This document shows positions 24,369 to 31,776 of a stretch of 64,000 nucleotides of DNA, piece after piece. The notes beneath the pieces are model-generated. The model was given only the letters and a program-made list of their open reading frames with translations. It made no database searches and was not told the DNA's origin. The stretch spans positions 183,998-247,997 of the forward strand of contig NZ_FOBF01000013.1 of the NCBI RefSeq assembly GCF_900109355.1. Reading direction: 5' to 3'. This stretch comes from Nonomuraea pusilla (GTDB taxonomy: Bacteria > Actinomycetota > Actinomycetes > Streptosporangiales > Streptosporangiaceae). Positions within the stretch are counted from its first letter, which is position 1. Every line of letters begins with the position of its first letter. The position numbers were made by a program, and so were the translations under genes.

Positions 24369-24381
24369 CACAGAGCGAGGA

Positions 24382-25329
24382 ATGGACCTCGACCTCGGCA
24401 CGGTCCGCGCGTTCGTCGCCGTCGCCGAGGACCGCTCCTTCAGCGAGGCCGCGGCCCTCCTGGGCATCAGCCAGCAGGCCGTCTCCAAGCGCATCGCGAA
24501 GCTGGAGTCCGACCTCGGCGTGCGGCTGTTCTTCCGCTCGCGCGGCGGGGCCGGCCTCACCCAGGACGGCACGGCGTTCCTCCCCCACGCGCGCGCCCTG
24601 GTCGGCATCTGCGACCAGGCGCTGGAGGTCCTGCGCGGGCGGCGCCGCTCCCTGCGCGTGGACGTGCTCGACACCAGGCTGTCCGCCATCGACCTGGTCC
24701 GGGAGTTCCACCGCGCCGTCGAGGACGCCGGCGTCGAGGTCGTCACCTCCAACGGGCTCAGATCCGCGCGCCAGGCGCTCGTCCACGGGTCCGTCGACGC
24801 CGCGTTCGCCCGCGTCAGCGGGACGCTGGAGGAGGACCTCCTGCACGTCCCGGCGTGCCTGGAACCGCTGCATCTCCTGGTGAGCCGCGACCATCCGCTC
24901 GCCGAGCGGCGGGAGGTGGAGGTGGGCCGGCTGTCGGGATCGACCGTGTGGATGCCCGGCAACGCCCCCGGCAGCGAATGGGCCGAGTTCTACCGCTTCC
25001 TGAGCGCCGACTTCGGCATCGGGATCGACACCTCCGGGCCGGACTTCGGCTGGGAGCACTACGTGGAGGAGATCGGCTCCGGCGGGCGCGCCGGGTTCGT
25101 GGGCGAGCGGATGCGGGTGCCGTGGCATCCCCGCACCGTGCGGATCCCGGTCGTCGGCCCGGCGCCGGTGTACCCGTCCTCGCTGCTCTACCACCGGCGC
25201 AACCACCACCCGCTGCTGGCCGCGTTCGTCAGGTTCGTCGTGGACGGTTTCCGGCCGTTCGACCCGCGGCGCCAGTGGCTGCCCGCCCCCGACCGCGCGG
25301 TCTTCGCCGCGCCTCCCGCGCCTGCCTAG
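24382..25329 (+). CDS. LysR-family transcriptional regulator
   Basis: A 315-residue LysR protein. The N-terminal winged helix (about 3-62) is MDLDLGTVRAFVAVAEDRSF then LLGISQQAVSKRIAKLESDL. The effector domain (about 90-295) has RVDVLDTRLSAIDLV and the second subdomain SSLLYHRRNHHPLLAAF. ATG 24382 follows GCGAGG. It diverges from dnaE, with two palindromes in the 115-bp gap, so it probably represses itself and may control the polymerase gene. Its effector domain is closest to the general periplasmic-binding type; no ligand can be assigned. Confidence 0.9.
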   Translation: MDLDLGTVRAFVAVAEDRSFSEAAALLGISQQAVSKRIAKLESDLGVRLFFRSRGGAGLTQDGTAFLPHARALVGICDQALEVLRGRRRSLRVDVLDTRLSAIDLVREFHRAVEDAGVEVVTSNGLRSARQALVHGSVDAAFARVSGTLEEDLLHVPACLEPLHLLVSRDHPLAERREVEVGRLSGSTVWMPGNAPGSEWAEFYRFLSADFGIGIDTSGPDFGWEHYVEEIGSGGRAGFVGERMRVPWHPRTVRIPVVGPAPVYPSSLLYHRRNHHPLLAAFVRFVVDGFRPFDPRRQWLPAPDRAVFAAPPAPA

Positions 25330-25362
25330 GAGAGGCGGGCCGGTCCGCTACGGTCACTCACC

Positions 25363-26181
25363 ATGAGGATCCTCGTCGTGGGCGGCAGCGGCTTTCTCGG
25401 CGGCGAGCTCGTCCGGCAGTCCGTGGCCGGCGGCCACGTCGTGGCCGCCACCTGCCTGACCAGGCCGGGAACGGCGCCGGGAGCCGAGTGGCTGCCGCTC
25501 GACGTGCGCGACCGCGCGGCCGTGGCCGGCGTGATCGGCGCGTTCCGTCCCGACGCCGTCGTGAACGCGGCCTTCCGTCAGCAGGACTGGACGACGACCG
25601 CCGTGGGCGCGGCCCACGTGGCCGTCGCCGCCTCCGGCGGAGGCGCGCGCCTGGTGCACGTCTCCAGCGACGCCGTCTTCTCCGGCGGGGCGACGTCCTA
25701 CCCCGAGGACAGCGTCCCCGACCCGGTCAGCCCGTACGGGGCGGCGAAGGCGGCCTCGGAGGTGGCCGTGCAGGCGATCGACCCGGCGGCGGTCGTCGCG
25801 CGGACGTCGCTGATCATCGGTGACGGCGGCTCCGGGCATGAGCGCCTGGTGCACGCGCTGGCCGCGGGCGGCACGCCCGGAAGGCTGTTCACCGACGACG
25901 TGCGCTGCCCGGTGCACGTCCACGACCTCGCGGCGGCGCTCCTGGAGCTCGCCCGCTCCGACCGCTCGGGCATCCACCACCTGGCCGGGACGGACGCGGT
26001 GAGCCGGTACGAGCTCGGCTGCCTCGTCGCGCGGCGCGACGGGCTCGACCCGGCCCGGCTGCCGACCGGCCGCCGCGCCGGCAGCGGCGTCCCCGGGCCG
26101 ATCGACGTGCGGCTCGACTGCGGCCTGACCCGGCGGCACCTGCGGACCAGGCTGCGCGGCGCGCGCGAGTTCCTGGCCTGA
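25363..26181 (+). CDS. RmlD-like NAD(P)-dependent sugar-nucleotide/short-chain reductase
   Basis: A 272-residue extended-SDR protein with Rossmann motif VVGGSGFLGGELVRQ (GxxGxxG, residues 5-19), the PDAVVNAAFRQQDW strand, VSSDAVFSG with the catalytic Ser region, and the YxxxK motif as YGAAK (about 126-130). The overall pattern is like dTDP-4-dehydrorhamnose reductase. The middle segment FTDDVRCPVHVHDLAAALL is the substrate-binding region typical of the family. No other rhamnose-pathway gene is nearby, so the true substrate is unknown. It follows the LysR gene by 33 bases on the same strand and may be co-transcribed with it. Confidence 0.85.
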   Translation: MRILVVGGSGFLGGELVRQSVAGGHVVAATCLTRPGTAPGAEWLPLDVRDRAAVAGVIGAFRPDAVVNAAFRQQDWTTTAVGAAHVAVAASGGGARLVHVSSDAVFSGGATSYPEDSVPDPVSPYGAAKAASEVAVQAIDPAAVVARTSLIIGDGGSGHERLVHALAAGGTPGRLFTDDVRCPVHVHDLAAALLELARSDRSGIHHLAGTDAVSRYELGCLVARRDGLDPARLPTGRRAGSGVPGPIDVRLDCGLTRRHLRTRLRGAREFLA

Positions 26182-26247
26182 CCATCCGCCGGCGGCGCGG
26201 CCCGAGACCGGCCGCCCTCCCCGGCGCAGGGACGGGAGCGCGCGTTC

Positions 26248-27684
26248 TCAACGGGAGCAGACCCGGTCGCGCAGGGAGGGCCGGGTCAGGGCCAGGTTGC
26301 GGAAGTTCGTCGTGATCTCGTCAGGGGCGATGTCCAGGGTGTGCAGCAGGGTGCCGTCGCGCTGCGGCAGGAACACCAGGCCCTCACCCTCGCCGGCCGG
26401 CGACTCGATGTCGACGTGGTGCACGGTGATGACGTGCCCCGACTCCGGGTCGATCTTGTGGAGCGGGAGCGAGGCGCCGAGGTCGGCGAAGGCGTACAGC
26501 ATGCCGTGGTACACCTTCGCGCCCTGGACGCGGCGGAGGGTCTGGCTGAGCGGCACCGTGCGGATCAGCTCGAACGTCCGCAGGTCGAAGACGTTGAGCA
26601 CCTTCGTGTCGTCCCATTCCGCCGTGTAGAACACGCCGCGGTCGGCGTCCACGCTCACCCACGGCACGCCCTCGGTGTGCAGGTTCTGCGGCAGCTCGTG
26701 GTACTCGCCGGTGAACCGCAGCGTCTTCGCGTCGTAGACCGCGATGAACGGGTGCAGGTACTCGGTCTCGCCCTTCGGCTTGTCGCCGTCCTCGATCGGC
26801 GCGTAGATCTTGCCGTCGTGGTAGTCGACGTCGCCGATGTGGTTGCCGCCGTACGCGGCGATCTGCGGCGGGATCGCCAGCGTGTTGCGGGCGAGGACGG
26901 TCTGCCGGGCGTCGGCGGCGGTGCGGGTCAGCCCGTACTGCCAGGAGAAGACGAGGCCGCGGCCGTCAGTGGCCACGCCCTGCGACCTGAGCAGGCCCTC
27001 CTGCCGGTTCAGCAGTTCGACCGGCGGCGTCTGGCCCGCCTCGTTCATCTCCCAGATCTGCCGCATCTCGTCGGCGGGGCCGGTGAAGCTCTGGACGGAC
27101 CTCTCGGTCCACTGCTCGCCGTCCACCTGGTCGCGGAAGCGGGCCAGCGCCGCGGCGCGGTAGGGCAGGGTGGCGGCGGCGTCGCCGGTGAGGGTGCGCA
27201 CCAGCGCGGTGAGCGCGGCGTCGTCCAGGTCGGACACCCGCACCGGCTCGACACCGGCGGCGGTCGCGCGGGTCTTCGCCGCGATCGAGATGCCGTTGCC
27301 CGGGTCGCGGTCCTCGTCCACGGCCTCCAGGAACACGAGCGTGCGGGTGAGGGCCTCGTCGATCGCGCAGCGGGCGCCGCCGCCGAGCTGGAACGGGGTC
27401 ACCAGCGGGGCGCCCTTGGCCGTGCCGAGGTCGACGCGGCCGACGCCGAACCGCACCGGCCGGTGGCCGCGGTAGCGGAACGAGCCGTCGGCGCCCGTGA
27501 CGCCGTGCGCGCCCCCGGGCCCGGTGTACTCGACGCCGGCGAGGGCGCCGGGCGCGGTGCCGGGGCCGCCGGCGAGGACACCCGTCCGCCAGCCGGCCGT
27601 GCCGTCGGCGTTCGCGGGCGCGGCGGCCCAGAGCAGGGGCACGGCGAGACCCGCCGCGAGCAGGGAGCGAACTGTGGTTGCCAT
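26248..27684 (-). CDS. Secreted propeller-like protein of unknown function
   Basis: A 478-residue protein with a Sec signal peptide (MATTVRSLLAAGLAVPLLWA, cleaved near ANADGTA). Residues about 30-190 resemble a small carboxypeptidase-regulatory-like beta domain (VEYTGPGGAHGVTGADGSFR) followed by a helical part. Residues about 215-478 read like blades of a beta-propeller (LVFSWQYGLTRTA, DVDYHDGKIYAPIED, AVYDAKTLRFTGEY, GVFYTAEWDDTKVLNVFDLR). No catalytic motif is recognised. It ends near the convergent reductase gene without a clear terminator and is divergent from a small lipoprotein gene. The upstream in-frame extension to 27774 has no signal-like sequence and is rejected. Confidence 0.7.
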   Translation of the reverse strand: MATTVRSLLAAGLAVPLLWAAAPANADGTAGWRTGVLAGGPGTAPGALAGVEYTGPGGAHGVTGADGSFRYRGHRPVRFGVGRVDLGTAKGAPLVTPFQLGGGARCAIDEALTRTLVFLEAVDEDRDPGNGISIAAKTRATAAGVEPVRVSDLDDAALTALVRTLTGDAAATLPYRAAALARFRDQVDGEQWTERSVQSFTGPADEMRQIWEMNEAGQTPPVELLNRQEGLLRSQGVATDGRGLVFSWQYGLTRTAADARQTVLARNTLAIPPQIAAYGGNHIGDVDYHDGKIYAPIEDGDKPKGETEYLHPFIAVYDAKTLRFTGEYHELPQNLHTEGVPWVSVDADRGVFYTAEWDDTKVLNVFDLRTFELIRTVPLSQTLRRVQGAKVYHGMLYAFADLGASLPLHKIDPESGHVITVHHVDIESPAGEGEGLVFLPQRDGTLLHTLDIAPDEITTNFRNLALTRPSLRDRVCSR

Positions 27685-27842
27685 CGAGTGCCTTTCGTCG
27701 TGCTGGTGGCGAGCCGACGCTAGGAGGTCGCGCCGACCGGGCGGTGAACCGACGATGATCGGCCGGCGAAACACCGATGTGGCCTGACGGCCGGAAGATC
27801 CGCCGGTAGCTTGGGCCTACCACTCGACGGACGGAGGACGCC

Positions 27843-28223
27843 ATGGGGAGGCAGCCGGTCCTGGCTCTCGCGCTCGCGGCGGTCATGGCCCTGCCGGCGT
27901 GCACGTCCGGCGGCGGCACGGAGACCGGCACGGAGACCAGCACGGAGATCGGCGCGGAGATCGGCGCGGAGATCGGCGCGGAGACCGGCGGGAAGACCGG
28001 CGCGCCGACCGCCGCGCCCCGGGCCCTCGCCTACGTGGAGGGCCAGGGTTCCCTCGACGTCTCCCTGTTGCGGGCCACGGCGTTCGACTTCCCCGTGTAC
28101 GAGTCGCCGGAGCGGCTCGCCGCGGACGAGCCGGTCGTCGCCGCCGGCGTCATCGACGGCTGGCGCGCCATCTGCGCGCTCAAGGATTCTCCGAGTAGGC
28201 GGGACGTCGTCCCCTGCTCATGA
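27843..28223 (+). CDS. Small lipoprotein with a tetrapeptide repeat
   Basis: A 126-residue predicted lipoprotein with signal sequence and lipobox LPAC (Cys20) in MALPACTSGGG. Residues about 24-54 are a low-complexity tetrapeptide repeat (GTET, GAEI and variants) encoded by a 12-bp tandem DNA repeat. The C-terminal part (about 60-126) has a beta-rich segment RATAFDFPVYESPERLAADE. The end ALKDSPSRRDVVPCS looks abrupt, and the protein may be truncated or simply short. GGACGGAGGA precedes the ATG. Function unknown; the repeat may act as a wall-spanning spacer. Confidence 0.6.
   Translation: MGRQPVLALALAAVMALPACTSGGGTETGTETSTEIGAEIGAEIGAETGGKTGAPTAAPRALAYVEGQGSLDVSLLRATAFDFPVYESPERLAADEPVVAAGVIDGWRAICALKDSPSRRDVVPCS
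27915..28004 (+). repeat. 12-bp in-frame tandem repeat, about 7.5 copies
   Basis: Units follow the pattern GGCGCGGAGATC, with GGCACGGAGACC and GGCGGGAAGACC variants. Each unit encodes four residues inside the lipoprotein gene. Three central copies are almost identical, suggesting recent slippage. Confidence 0.8.
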
Positions 28224-28297
28224 CGACGGTTCCCGGCGGCGGCCACCGTGCCGGCCGTCCTCCTCGACCGGAGGATCTCCGCCGCCCGGTAACGCGG

Positions 28298-28498
28298 TCA
28301 GTCCCGCCCGGTCAGCTCGATGGCGGCGGCGGGGCAGACGGCGGCGGCCTCGCGGACCGCGGCGTGCTGCTCCTCCCCCGGCTCGGCCTCCAGCAGGATG
28401 ACGATGCCGTCGTCGTCGCGCTGGTCGAACACCTCGGGCGCGATCAGCACGCACTGACCGGCGCCGCAGCACTTCTCCTCGTCGACGGTGACTTTCAT
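28298..28498 (-). CDS. Small [3Fe-4S]-type ferredoxin
   Basis: A 66-residue ferredoxin of the kind that serves actinobacterial P450s. Cluster ligands are Cys10 and Cys16 (KCCGAGQC) and Cys55 (VCPAAAI). The Cys at position 11, where Val or a similar residue is usual, is an extra thiol that might alter the cluster. PEVFDQRDDDGIVIL is the usual middle segment. It lies directly downstream of a P450 gene (20 bases) and downstream of a ferredoxin reductase, completing a three-component electron-transfer operon. Confidence 0.93.
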   Translation of the reverse strand: MKVTVDEEKCCGAGQCVLIAPEVFDQRDDDGIVILLEAEPGEEQHAAVREAAAVCPAAAIELTGRD

Positions 28499-28518
28499 CT
28501 CGGTCTCTCCTTCCAGGA

Positions 28519-29727
28519 TCACCAGCGGACAGGGACGGTGCGCAGGCCGCCGACGGCCAGGCCCTCCACCCGCTCCAGCTCCTCCACCGGCACGGCCAGC
28601 TCCAGGGTCGGCAGCCTGCGCAGCAGCACCTCCAGCACGACCTGCAGCTCGGTGCGGGCGAGCGCCTGGCCGAGGCAGGAGTGGGCGCCGGAGCCGAAGG
28701 CCAGGTGCGGGTTGGGGCTGCGGGTGAGGTCCATGCGGTCGGCGTCGGCGAAGACGCTCTCGTCGCGGTTGGCCGCCGCCATGCTGCACACGACGGTGGT
28801 GCCCTTCGGCAGGTACGTGCCGCTGACCTCGGTCTCCTCCCGCAGGTAACGCGGCAGGCCGAACCCGGAGTCGGCGTCGAAGCGCAGCGACTCCTCGACC
28901 GTGGTGCGGATCAGCGAAGGGTCGGCCAGCAGCGCCTCCCACCGCGACCGGTCCGACAGCAGCATCGCGACCATCTTGCCGATCATGTTGGCGGTGGTCT
29001 CGTGCCCGGCCACCAGCAGCGCCATGCCGGTGACGAGGATCTGCAGGTCCTCCAGACCGCCGTCCTCGGGGCCGCCCGCCGCGATCAGCTCGCTGAGCAG
29101 GTCGTCGCCCGGCTCGGCGCGCTTGGCGGCGAGGTGGCCGGACATGTACTGGAAGAACTCGGCCTGAGCGGCCTCGATCTCCTCCTTGCCGTAACGGGTG
29201 AGGTTGAGCAGGGTGTCGGACCAGTACGAGAACCGGTCGCGGTCGGCCGCGGGCACGCCGAGCATGTCGCAGATGACGTACACCGGCAGCGGGAAGCCCA
29301 GGCCGGCCTTGAGGTCGGCGGGGGCGCCGCGCTCGACCAGCTCGTCGACGAGAGTGTCGGCGATCCGCGCCATCCGGGGCCGCATGGCGGTCATGCGCTT
29401 GGCGGTGAACCACTTGCCGACGAGCCGCCGCCAGTGCTGGTGCCCCTCGCCGCCGTCGGGGATGATCGCCGCCATCTCGCTGTTGAACAGCCCGCCGTCG
29501 TCGGTGGCCGACAGCCGGGCCGCGTCGGGCGCGTTGAGCAGCCGGGTGAAGCGCGGGTCGGCGAGCACCTTCTTGACGTCCTCGTAGCGGGTCAGCAGCG
29601 TCGCCTGGTCGCCGCTGGGCAGCGTGACGCGGGCCACCGGGCACCCGCCGCGCAGCTCCGCCCATTCGGCGGGCGGCTCCAGTGCCGCCTCGTTCGGGAT
29701 CGGGTAGTGCAGGACCTGCTCACTCAT
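28519..29727 (-). CDS. Cytochrome P450 (CYP105-like)
   Basis: A 402-residue P450. The haem motif is FGSGAHSCLGQALA (Cys351), the I-helix LLVAGHETTANMIG carries the acid/alcohol pair (Glu-Thr), and the K-helix is EESLRFDA. The N-terminus FPIPN-like stretch (YPIPNEAALEPPAEW) and overall pattern resemble CYP105 proteins, which oxidise macrolides and xenobiotics. It sits between genes for a ferredoxin reductase (upstream) and a ferredoxin (downstream), so it should be self-sufficient in redox partners. The operon is divergent from a TetR gene with a perfect operator between them. Substrate unknown. ATG 29727 follows AGGAGA. Confidence 0.93.
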   Translation of the reverse strand: MSEQVLHYPIPNEAALEPPAEWAELRGGCPVARVTLPSGDQATLLTRYEDVKKVLADPRFTRLLNAPDAARLSATDDGGLFNSEMAAIIPDGGEGHQHWRRLVGKWFTAKRMTAMRPRMARIADTLVDELVERGAPADLKAGLGFPLPVYVICDMLGVPAADRDRFSYWSDTLLNLTRYGKEEIEAAQAEFFQYMSGHLAAKRAEPGDDLLSELIAAGGPEDGGLEDLQILVTGMALLVAGHETTANMIGKMVAMLLSDRSRWEALLADPSLIRTTVEESLRFDADSGFGLPRYLREETEVSGTYLPKGTTVVCSMAAANRDESVFADADRMDLTRSPNPHLAFGSGAHSCLGQALARTELQVVLEVLLRRLPTLELAVPVEELERVEGLAVGGLRTVPVRW

Positions 29728-29759
29728 CCGGTTTCTCCTGGGGATCGGTTCCTCACGCC

Positions 29760-30968
29760 TCACGCGTGCGGCTTCTCGGGGGTGAAGGCCTCGGCGAGGG
29801 ACCGGCGGTGCAGGCGGGCGGCCTTGGCCATGTTCCAGCCCAGCACCCCGGTGACCTGGCCGCCGACGGTGTAACGGGCGACGAACCGGTTCTCCTCCGG
29901 CGCGCCTTCGACCACGTCCACCTGGGCGTCGCGGGTGAGGAACCCGTGGGCCTGGATCTTGACGTCGTACTGGTCGGTCCAGAAGTAGGGGACGGGGACG
30001 TACGGGCGGTCCTCGCCGAGGAGGTTGGCCGCGACGACCTGCGCCTGCTCGACGGCGTTGGTGCGGTTCTCCAGGCGCAGCCGCCTGCCCAGCCCTTCGT
30101 GGTGCCAGGACGCGATGTCGCCGAGCGCGTAGACGCCGTCGGCGGCGCGGCAGCGCGCGTCGCATTCGACGCCGTCGCCGAGGGTCAGCCCGCTGCCGGC
30201 GAGCCAGCCGACGGCGGGGCGGGAGCCGGTCGCCACGACCACCGCTCCCGCGGGAAGCCATTCGCCCGAGGCCAGCAGCACCCCGGTGACCCGGCCGTCC
30301 TCCCCGGTGAGCGAACGCGCGGCGACGCCGAGCCTCAGCCGCACGCCGCGCCCGGCGTGCAGCCGCGTGAGCATCCCGCCGACGAGGCCGCCGAGGTGGT
30401 CGCCCATGACGGCGTCGCCGAGACCGGCCAGCGTGACGCCGGTCCCCAGGCCGCGGGCGGTGGCGGCGATCTCCGCGCCGAGCACGCCCTCGCCGACGAC
30501 GACGAGTTCATCCGCCGTCGTCAGGTCGCGGCGCAGGGCGAGGGCGTCGTCGAGGGTGCGCAGGACGTGGACGCCCGCGAGGTCGTCCTGCCCGGGGAGC
30601 CGGAGGGCGGTCAGCCCGGTGGCGAGGACCACGGCGTCGGCGCGCAGCACGCGGCCGGAGGCGGTGCGCACCTCGCGGGCGGCGGCGTCGAGGCCGGTCG
30701 CCGGGTCGCCGAGGACGAACTCCGCCTCCAGCCTGTCGAGGTCGTCGCGCGAGCGCAGGTGCGTCCTCTCGCCCTCCCACGCGCCGGACAGCACCTGCTT
30801 CGACAGCGGCGGGCGGTCGTAGGGAGGGTGCGGTTCCGCGCCCACGACGGTCAGCCGGCCGCGGTAGCCCTTGCGCCGCAGCGCCTCGGCCACGGCCAGG
30901 CCGCCCGCCGAGGCGCCCACGATCAGGACGTCCTCGGGGTGCGTCACCTCGGGGGTCGGTGGGGCCAC
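29760..30968 (-). CDS. FAD-dependent ferredoxin reductase
   Basis: A 402-residue class of NAD(P)H-dependent reductase that transfers electrons to a ferredoxin for a P450. It has the FAD motif VLIVGASAGGLAVAEAL (about 14-30), the NAD(P)H motif LVVVGEGVLGAEIAAT (near 145), and the second FAD motif VYALGDIASW (near 270). A C-terminal thioredoxin-reductase-like dimer segment follows. GTG 30968 is chosen because GAGAGG lies nine bases upstream; no ATG precedes the FAD motif. It heads the operon reductase-P450-ferredoxin and is transcribed away from the TetR gene. Confidence 0.9.
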   Translation of the reverse strand: MAPPTPEVTHPEDVLIVGASAGGLAVAEALRRKGYRGRLTVVGAEPHPPYDRPPLSKQVLSGAWEGERTHLRSRDDLDRLEAEFVLGDPATGLDAAAREVRTASGRVLRADAVVLATGLTALRLPGQDDLAGVHVLRTLDDALALRRDLTTADELVVVGEGVLGAEIAATARGLGTGVTLAGLGDAVMGDHLGGLVGGMLTRLHAGRGVRLRLGVAARSLTGEDGRVTGVLLASGEWLPAGAVVVATGSRPAVGWLAGSGLTLGDGVECDARCRAADGVYALGDIASWHHEGLGRRLRLENRTNAVEQAQVVAANLLGEDRPYVPVPYFWTDQYDVKIQAHGFLTRDAQVDVVEGAPEENRFVARYTVGGQVTGVLGWNMAKAARLHRRSLAEAFTPEKPHA

Positions 30969-31040
30969 GGGCGCGTCCTCTCGGTCGGAGCGGTGCGGGT
31001 GGCGCGCTGGGGACGGGACCGGCGACGACGCACCGCGGGG

Positions 31041-31064
31041 CAACCGGACGATGATGTCCGGTTG
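31041..31064. promoter_or_regulatory. Perfect 24-bp TetR-type operator
   Basis: CAACCGGAC (31041-31049), 6-base spacer and GTCCGGTTG (31056-31064). The nine-base arms match exactly. It lies between the TetR gene (ATG 31078) and the reductase/P450/ferredoxin operon (GTG 30968), so one bound repressor could cover both promoters. Confidence 0.75.
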
Positions 31065-31077
31065 GTATCTTAGCTCC

Positions 31078-31668
31078 ATGTCCCACACCCGGCGACCCAA
31101 CAGAGGCCCGAGCGCGGCGGCGGAGAACCGCGCGGCGCTGATCGCGGCGGCCCGCCGGTGGTTCGCCACCGAGGGGTACGACGTGCCGCTCACCTCGATC
31201 GCCCGCACTGCCGGTGTCGGCCAGGGCAGCCTGTACCGGCACTTCCCCGACCGGGCGAGCCTCGCGCTCGCCGTCTTCGAGGAGGGCGTCGAGGAACTGG
31301 AGGGGCTGGCCGCCCGGCCCGGCACCACCCTCGACGACGTGCTGGCGCTGATGACCCGGCAGGCCATCGCCTCGACCGCGTTCGTCGACATGGTGAGCGC
31401 CTCGGCCGACGCGCGCTTCGTCAGGGTGCGCGAGCGGGTCGTGGAGGCGCTGCGGGAGCCGCTCGCGCGGGCGCGGCAGGCCGGGCGCGTCCACGACTAC
31501 GTCACGACCGACGACCTCGTCACGGCCATCGGCCTGATCGCGGCGCTCCTCGCGAAGCTCCCGGCGGCGGAACGCCGGGAGACCGCGGAACGGGCGTGGC
31601 TGCTGCTGTTCAGAGGAATGATCACCGACCCGCGGACGCCCCTGCCCCTCGGCCCCTCCGATCACTGA
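31078..31668 (+). CDS. TetR/AcrR-family transcriptional regulator
   Basis: A 196-residue TetR protein. Its DNA-binding domain (about 15-65) has ALIAAARRWFATEGYDVPLT and then GVGQGSLYRHFPDRASL. A C-terminal all-helical ligand-binding region (about 75-190) follows. It is divergent from the P450 electron-transfer operon across a perfect palindrome, the typical layout of a substrate-inducible repressor. ATG 31078 is used; two upstream ATGs at 31051 and 31054 are inside the operator and less likely. A Pro/Ala-rich repeat in the DNA follows its stop. Confidence 0.9.
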   Translation: MSHTRRPNRGPSAAAENRAALIAAARRWFATEGYDVPLTSIARTAGVGQGSLYRHFPDRASLALAVFEEGVEELEGLAARPGTTLDDVLALMTRQAIASTAFVDMVSASADARFVRVRERVVEALREPLARARQAGRVHDYVTTDDLVTAIGLIAALLAKLPAAERRETAERAWLLLFRGMITDPRTPLPLGPSDH

Positions 31669-31776
31669 GGCGGCCCCGGCCCCTGAAGCGGCGCCGGTCT
31701 CTGAGGCGGCCCCGATCGGCGAGGTGGCCCCGACCCCTGCGGCGCCAATCGCTGCGGCGGCGCCGCGCGGCGCGCC
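31669..31776. repeat. Imperfect 16-19 bp GC repeat between TetR and AlkZ-like genes
   Basis: Several imperfect copies of a unit such as CTGAGGCGGCCCCGG follow the TetR stop. It is convergent intergenic DNA with no gene. The sequence would encode Ala/Pro-rich repeats if read in one frame, so it may be a lost coding tail or just slippage. Confidence 0.5.

Noticed and set aside
27808..27824. GGTAG...CTACC hairpin before the lipoprotein gene
   Set aside because: Five-base arms are expected by chance at this GC content and nothing else supports it.
31669..31776. Possible CRISPR-like repeats
   Set aside because: Units are short, imperfect, directly adjacent without unique spacers, and no cas gene is present.
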